Origin: Chitinophagales bacterium
GTDB lineage: Bacteria; Bacteroidota; Bacteroidia; Chitinophagales; JADIYW01
Direction of reading: 5' to 3'
Assembly (NCBI GenBank): GCA_020636535.1
Contig: JACJXT010000012.1
Location: 503,996 to 567,995, forward strand
DNA: 64,000 bases
Part shown: positions 59,474-64,000 of the stretch, one piece after another
Numbering within the stretch: position 1 is the stretch's first letter
Layout: every line of letters starts with the position of its first letter
Position numbers and translations under genes: made by a program
Notes under the pieces: model-generated
Database searches by the model: none
What the model was told of the DNA's origin: nothing
The model's input: the letters and a program-made list of their open reading frames with translations, nothing else

Positions 59474-60268
59474 ATGAAAAGAACAATTTACCTTTCAATT
59501 ATAGTTTTTACACTATTAACAGTTGCTTGTAATAGACCAAAAGACAAAACAACGCAACCGATAGTTGACAATAATCAAACAACTACCGATAGTATTTATA
59601 ACAGCAATCCAAAGGTAATGGCATTGCTACAAAATATTTACAATAACGAATTGCCATTTGAGTTTCTCTCTGCTAAAATGAAAACCAAAGCACAAATGGG
59701 AAACATCAACCAAAGTTTTAATACACAATTGCGTTGGCACAAAAACAATAAAATTTGGATGTCTATGTCGCTCTTTGGATTTGAAGGTGCAAGAGTTTTA
59801 ATTGAACCTGATAGTGTTTTTATTGTAGATAGATTAAATAAAAGGAACATTGTTCAACCACTTTCTTTCATCAAAGAAAAAACACAAGCCAATTTATCTT
59901 TTAGAGATATAGAAAAAATACTATTAGGATTGCCTTTCTTAATTGATGCAAGTAAATTACAGTTAGATGAAACGCAAGCCAACACAACACTCAAAGCAAT
60001 AGACAATAGGTTTACTACAATAATAGTATTAAACAAACAAAACTTAATTCAAAGCATACAAATCAACGATAAAATGATGCAGCAAAATATATATTCATCT
60101 TATGACGATTATCAAACAATAAATAATAAACATTTTGCGTATAAAAGGAGTTTGAAAATTGTAAGTCAAAACAATACCTTTGCAATGGATGTTGAGTTCC
60201 AAAATATTGACATATTAAAAGCACTTGATTTTCCGTTTTCTTTAAATGAAAAGTATTCGTTTGAGTAA
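59474..60268 (+). CDS. DUF4292 lipoprotein
   Basis: The 264-aa product has a lipoprotein signal (IYLSIIVFTLLTVAC) and the DUF4292 pattern: FLSAKMKTKAQMGNINQSFN, KIWMSMSLFGFEGARVLIEPDSVFIVDR, FRDIEKILLGLP. The fold is thought to be LolA/LolB-like, and the protein may handle lipid or lipoprotein at the outer membrane. It overlaps the EnvC-like gene by 23 bp, a pairing I know from other Bacteroidota. Confidence 0.85.
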   Translation: MKRTIYLSIIVFTLLTVACNRPKDKTTQPIVDNNQTTTDSIYNSNPKVMALLQNIYNNELPFEFLSAKMKTKAQMGNINQSFNTQLRWHKNNKIWMSMSLFGFEGARVLIEPDSVFIVDRLNKRNIVQPLSFIKEKTQANLSFRDIEKILLGLPFLIDASKLQLDETQANTTLKAIDNRFTTIIVLNKQNLIQSIQINDKMMQQNIYSSYDDYQTINNKHFAYKRSLKIVSQNNTFAMDVEFQNIDILKALDFPFSLNEKYSFE

Positions 60269-61568
60269 TAGTCGCAACATAGCTGTTTTTGTAATTATTA
60301 GTATAATAACTGGTTTTGCTTTTGCTCAAAATAGTAAAACACAATTACAAAAAAAACGCGACCAAATTTTAAATGAAATTGCTCAGACAAAAAAATTACT
60401 CAATCAAACTAAAGCGAATAAAGATGCTTCTTTGGCAGATTTAAATTCGGTAAACAAACAAATATCACTACAACGAAATTTGGTAAACAACACACAAAAG
60501 CAAGTCAACGAGTATCAAACCCAAATCAACCAAAAACAAAATTTAATTGAAGAAAAGCAAAAAGACTTATCTAAACTCAAAGATGAATATGCTCAAGCAA
60601 TTGTATTAACCTATAAACAAAGTAAGTTTGCCAATAAATTATTATTTATTATTAGTGCCGATTCTTTTTCCGAAGCATTAAGAAGAGTAAATTACTTAAG
60701 ACGATATGCCGTTTTTAGAAATCAACAAGCAGAAGAAATACAAGTAGCACAAAAAGAAATTACGAGTACAATACAAATCATCGAACAAAAAAAGAAAGAT
60801 AAAGTAGCACTTCTAACAACTCAAGTAGGCGAAAAAGATGAACTAAATAAAACCTTAGAAACCAAAAACAAAATAGTTCAAGATTTAAAAGGCAAAGAAA
60901 AAGAACTTCAAACAGACATTAAGAAAAAACAAGCAGCAGCACAAAAACTCGACAATCAAATTGCTGCAATTATTAAAAAAGAAATAGAAGAAGCTAAGAA
61001 AAAAGCGGAGCTAGAAGCCAAAAAGAAAGCCGAAGAAGAAGCTAAGAAAAATGCAGCAAAAAACACCAACGAAAAAACAACCACAGGCAAGACAGAAGAA
61101 AAAACAACCACTACTACAACTCCAATTACCAAAACACCAGAAGCTGTTGCACTAAGTAATAATTTTTATGGGAATAAAGGCAAGCTACCTTGGCCAGTAA
61201 CTTCTGGATTTATTGCTAAACAATTTGGGAAATACGAACATCCAGATTTACCAGGCGTTACCATAGAAAATAATGGCATTGATATTAGAACCAATAATGG
61301 TGCTAGTGTCAGAACTTTGTTTGAAGGTACTGTTATTGGAATAATTAACAATCCTACATTTAAAAATGCAGTTATTGTAAATCATGGCGATTACTTTTCT
61401 GTATATTCTAAACTAGATGCAGTTAATGTTGCAAAAGGCGACAAAGTAAGTACCAAACAAGTAATAGGTACAGCTTACACCGATGATGATAATATTACAG
61501 AAGTACATTTAGAAATTTGGAAAGGCACCGAAAAGCTAAATCCTTCTTCTTGGATTGTTAATAAGTAA
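60246..61568 (+). CDS. envC: EnvC-like murein hydrolase activator with degenerate M23 domain
   Basis: The 440-aa protein has an N-terminal signal (IAVFVIISIITGFAFA), a long coiled coil (about 35-265) with an Ala/Lys/Glu-rich end, a Thr/Lys linker and a C-terminal LytM/M23 domain (PWPVTSGFIAKQFGKYEHP, NNGIDIRTNNGASVRTLFEGTV, VIVNHGDYFSVYSKL, EVHLEIWKG). The zinc site is broken: the usual HxGxD is NNGID and the usual HLH is EVH. So it cannot cut peptidoglycan itself and should activate an amidase at the division site, as E. coli EnvC does. The cognate amidase is not in the window. Confidence 0.88.
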   Translation: MKSIRLSNSRNIAVFVIISIITGFAFAQNSKTQLQKKRDQILNEIAQTKKLLNQTKANKDASLADLNSVNKQISLQRNLVNNTQKQVNEYQTQINQKQNLIEEKQKDLSKLKDEYAQAIVLTYKQSKFANKLLFIISADSFSEALRRVNYLRRYAVFRNQQAEEIQVAQKEITSTIQIIEQKKKDKVALLTTQVGEKDELNKTLETKNKIVQDLKGKEKELQTDIKKKQAAAQKLDNQIAAIIKKEIEEAKKKAELEAKKKAEEEAKKNAAKNTNEKTTTGKTEEKTTTTTTPITKTPEAVALSNNFYGNKGKLPWPVTSGFIAKQFGKYEHPDLPGVTIENNGIDIRTNNGASVRTLFEGTVIGIINNPTFKNAVIVNHGDYFSVYSKLDAVNVAKGDKVSTKQVIGTAYTDDDNITEVHLEIWKGTEKLNPSSWIVNK

Positions 61569-61695
61569 AGCTTTTTTTAAATTTAAATTGACTTAATTTT
61601 ATTGAATCATTCAGTTTTGCACATCTAACCAATAACAGTGATTTCTTTGAAATGCATTATTGTTAAATTTGTAAGCTGAAAAAAACGAACACTAG

Positions 61696-62439
61696 ATGAA
61701 GCGATTAAACATTATTATAAGTTTTTTATTTATAATTTTCATTTTTGCGTTTTGTACTAAAATCAAAATTGAAAAACCTGTTTTAAAAGACAATTCTCTA
61801 AATTGTAATGATTTAAAAGAAGGGACACCTTATTATCAAGAAATTCCTAACTTAGACTTTGAAGCTTGGACAACATCGCCGTCTGGTAGATATCAAGAGC
61901 CAACACCTACTTGTTTTTGGGCTACACCAAGTAAAGCCAATGATATTATTGGTGCTATTCCTATTACTGTTACAGCAGTAACTGGCGATAGTGCTCGCTC
62001 TGGAAAATATGGCTGTATGATGAAAACACAAAAATGGGGAGCTTTATTAACGGCTGGTACTGTAGCTTCTGGTACATTTGCACCTAACTTTCAAAATCCA
62101 CTACAATCGATTAGCTTTGGAAAACCGTTTAATAAAAAAGTAAAAGAAGTAAGAGGTTGGTACAAGTTTTGGTCAGTTCAGCAAGATTCTTGTAGTTTCT
62201 ACTGCTATCAAACAAGAAAACTAAGCAACGGACAAACAGAAACCGTTTGTTTTGATAGAATTATTACACATGAAACTAAAACAGAATGGACAGAATTCGT
62301 TTTAACACCACAATATTATTCTAATGCCACACCAGAAAGTTTAGTTTTATACTTTGCCTCTAGCGAAGAAGGCGATGAATTAAAAGGACAAGTAGGTAAC
62401 ACGCTTATTGTTGATGATGTCTCGGTCACCTATTACTAA
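61696..62439 (+). CDS. PCMD-type carbohydrate-binding lipoprotein
   Basis: The 247-aa product has a lipoprotein signal (ISFLFIIFIFAFC) and matches the PCMD domain found in Bacteroidota: IPNLDFEAW, a CFWATPSKAND segment, ARSGKYGCMMKTQKWG, VRGWYKFW, and the final NTLIVDDVSVTY. Such domains are thought to bind glycans. It lies 11 bp before a beta-barrel gene, so the two may form an outer-membrane pair. Confidence 0.78.
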   Translation: MKRLNIIISFLFIIFIFAFCTKIKIEKPVLKDNSLNCNDLKEGTPYYQEIPNLDFEAWTTSPSGRYQEPTPTCFWATPSKANDIIGAIPITVTAVTGDSARSGKYGCMMKTQKWGALLTAGTVASGTFAPNFQNPLQSISFGKPFNKKVKEVRGWYKFWSVQQDSCSFYCYQTRKLSNGQTETVCFDRIITHETKTEWTEFVLTPQYYSNATPESLVLYFASSEEGDELKGQVGNTLIVDDVSVTYY

Positions 62440-62450
62440 AAGAAAAGAAG

Positions 62451-63278
62451 ATGAAGCACAATATTATACTAATTATCTTAGTTTGTTTAATGAGCAATGG
62501 TTTTGCAAAGTACAAAACCTTTAAATCTAAAAAAGAAAGAGAAAAAGTTGCTGTAGAGAAAATGAGCAAATTCGACTTTGGTATTAGAATGGGAATGAAT
62601 TTAGCATTTCCACTAGGACCACTAGTAGAAAAAGCAGAAGGCGTTCCATTTCCTAGTCCAGTTTTAGGTTTAGATACTCGATATTATTTTTCAAACAGAT
62701 GGTCTATTCAATTAGGTGCGATGTATTATTGGAATAGAACAAGATTTCAAACACCATATGCTAACTTTACTTTTATAGGACCAATAGATATTGCACTTCC
62801 TGATGGTTCTACAACACAAGTTTCCGATACGGTAAATATCTATTATGCTGTTGTAAGAGATGGCTTATTCGATAATAAGTTTTTCGGTTTTCCTATACAT
62901 GCCAACTTTCATATCAACAAAGTTTGGAGCATTAGTTTAGGTGGTTATTTTTCTATTTTATTAAAAGGAGGAATGACTGGTCAAGCTACTGAAGTAGTAC
63001 TTGGAGATGGTTCTAGTAGCGATTTTAAAGTTGGTGATGATGTGCCTTTTGACCAAAGTGACCAATTTAATAAATTTGATTATGGCTTTAATGTTGGTGC
63101 TAATGCTCAATTACCCAATGGCTTTAATTTCGATTTAAAAGTAAATACTGGCATTGCGTCTATGTTTAAGAAAAGCTTTACCGCACCACCAGGAACTTAT
63201 CACCATGTGTTTTTACAAGGCACTTTAGGTTATCGTTTAGGTGCTAGAGAAAGATTTAAACCAGAGAAGAAGATATAA
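62451..63278 (+). CDS. outer-membrane beta-barrel protein
   Basis: The 275-aa product has an N-terminal signal (NIILIILVCLMSNGFA). Its alternating strands are typical of the OmpA-like/porin family barrels of Bacteroidota: FDFGIRMGMNLAFPLGP, WSIQLGAMYYWNR, KVWSISLGGYFSILL, FDYGFNVGANAQL, ending VFLQGTLGYRLG. It is likely co-transcribed with the PCMD lipoprotein. The function is unknown. Confidence 0.82.
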   Translation: MKHNIILIILVCLMSNGFAKYKTFKSKKEREKVAVEKMSKFDFGIRMGMNLAFPLGPLVEKAEGVPFPSPVLGLDTRYYFSNRWSIQLGAMYYWNRTRFQTPYANFTFIGPIDIALPDGSTTQVSDTVNIYYAVVRDGLFDNKFFGFPIHANFHINKVWSISLGGYFSILLKGGMTGQATEVVLGDGSSSDFKVGDDVPFDQSDQFNKFDYGFNVGANAQLPNGFNFDLKVNTGIASMFKKSFTAPPGTYHHVFLQGTLGYRLGARERFKPEKKI

Positions 63279-63283
63279 TCAAC

Positions 63284-64000
63284 TTACTTCATTAAACCTT
63301 TGCTTTTTAACTCTTCCAATGATTGCTGATAGTTTTGATTGCTGTTTGCATCAATGTTTTGTTCATTTACCCATTGTGTGAATAAGGCAATACCATCATT
63401 AAAAGTATATTTTGGTTGATAATTTAATAATTGCTTTGCTTTGCTAATATCTGCTACATTATGTCTGATGTCGCCTTTTCTAAAGTTGCCACTAATCGTA
63501 AAATCTACTTCATTGTTGTAGTGTTTCATTAGTGTTTTAGCAACAGTTAATACATCTGTCGATACACCAAATCCAATATTAAAAATTTCGTTGTTCGCTT
63601 TTTCTTTCTCAATTCCAGCTATTGTAGCACTCACTACATCATCTACATATACAAAATCTCTGCTTTCTTTGCCATCTTCAAATATATTAATGCTTTTATT
63701 TTGTTTAATAAGATTAGAAAACACTGCCAAAATTCCAGTATATGGATTGCTTAATGATTGTCCTGCTCCATATACATTCTGATATCTAAATGCAACAAAA
63801 GGAACATTAATTGCACTACACGAAATGGTAATGGCTTGTTCTTGCTGATATTTGCTTAAACCATAAATAGAATTAGGTTGAATGGCAGAATTTTCATCTG
63901 TTGCTAACAAATCAACGGCATTACCAGAAATTGGACAGGTACATTCAAAATTTCCATTCAATAAATCTTGTTCTTTTCTTTGCTTTGGATAAACTACTTG
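63284..64000 (-). CDS. NAD-dependent sugar epimerase/dehydratase, N-terminus beyond window edge
   Basis: The reverse strand is open from the stop at 63284 to the right edge (239 codons). The first visible residues are QVVYPKQRKEQDLLNG, so a TTG at 63961 is not the start. The extended-SDR catalytic motif YGLSKYQQEQ (YxxxK) and RYQNVYGAGQSL, ESRDFVYVDDVVSATIAGI, ENEIFNIGFG-like and KGDIRHNVADISKAKQLL segments match UDP-sugar epimerases/dehydratases. The Rossmann NAD-binding part is missing. The sugar is unknown. Confidence 0.92.
   Translation of the reverse strand, partial: QVVYPKQRKEQDLLNGNFECTCPISGNAVDLLATDENSAIQPNSIYGLSKYQQEQAITISCSAINVPFVAFRYQNVYGAGQSLSNPYTGILAVFSNLIKQNKSINIFEDGKESRDFVYVDDVVSATIAGIEKEKANNEIFNIGFGVSTDVLTVAKTLMKHYNNEVDFTISGNFRKGDIRHNVADISKAKQLLNYQPKYTFNDGIALFTQWVNEQNIDANSNQNYQQSLEELKSKGLMK

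Overview
The window looks like chromosomal DNA from an AT-rich Bacteroidota bacterium. The evidence is a PorP/SprF-family protein of the type IX secretion system, DUF4834, DUF4292 and PCMD-like proteins, many short Bacteroidota-type lipoproteins, the near absence of Shine-Dalgarno sequences, and repeated TAnnTTTG promoter boxes placed just before start codons. It carries two mevalonate-pathway genes. Genus and species cannot be told from this sequence. No rRNA, tRNA or CRISPR array was seen.

Layout. 1-8.6 kb: edge-truncated PhoB-type response regulator, sugar nucleotide genes (rmlA, galE), a VapBC-like toxin-antitoxin pair, an AmgK-like kinase fused to a RapZ-like domain and followed by a MurU-like uridylyltransferase, a secreted repeat protein and a glycosyltransferase. 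8.6-25 kb: dnaN, a Fic protein with a palindromic operator, a double AAA+ ATPase, thiL, a candidate sigma-54-driven small RNA, a serine hydrolase, mevalonate genes, ligA, ppk1, metF and an ECF sigma/anti-sigma pair. 25.9-37.3 kb: an O-antigen-ligase-like gene, nadD, an AT-rich gap with two perfect DnaA boxes, nadA, scpA, a porP/sprF homologue, three parS-like palindromes about 600 bp apart, and mnmG (gidA). This stretch has the hallmarks of an origin/centromere-proximal region. 37-51 kb: lipoproteins, ridA, uvrB, a kelch-like protein, a yqeY homologue and a small MscS-type channel. 51-64 kb: a cell-envelope cluster (flippase, dut, nucleotidyltransferase, TPR protein, DUF4292 lipoprotein, EnvC-like activator), interrupted by an IS110-family element, then a PCMD-like lipoprotein, a beta-barrel protein and an edge-truncated epimerase.

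The most interesting object is the IS110-family element (about 56.26-57.71 kb). Its left noncoding end can be read as a complete bridge RNA: a 5' stem-loop, a target loop whose two guides match the two flanks of the actual insertion site, and a donor loop whose guides match the element's own ends. Joining the two ends as in an excised circle would create a perfect Bacteroidota promoter (TTTG, 20 bp, TAnnTTTG) exactly upstream of this RNA. The 124-bp segment holding the promoter box, the 5' stem-loop and the target loop is present three times in perfect tandem, while the donor loop is present once. The element sits in a member of a dispersed palindromic repeat family (CGTCAT...ATCT ends) that recurs through the window, once inside a coding sequence.

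Other points of note are the sigma-54 promoter followed by an intrinsic terminator with no ORF between them, a second copy of the fic operator inside the fic gene, and several promoters that imply leaderless mRNAs and correct the gene starts.
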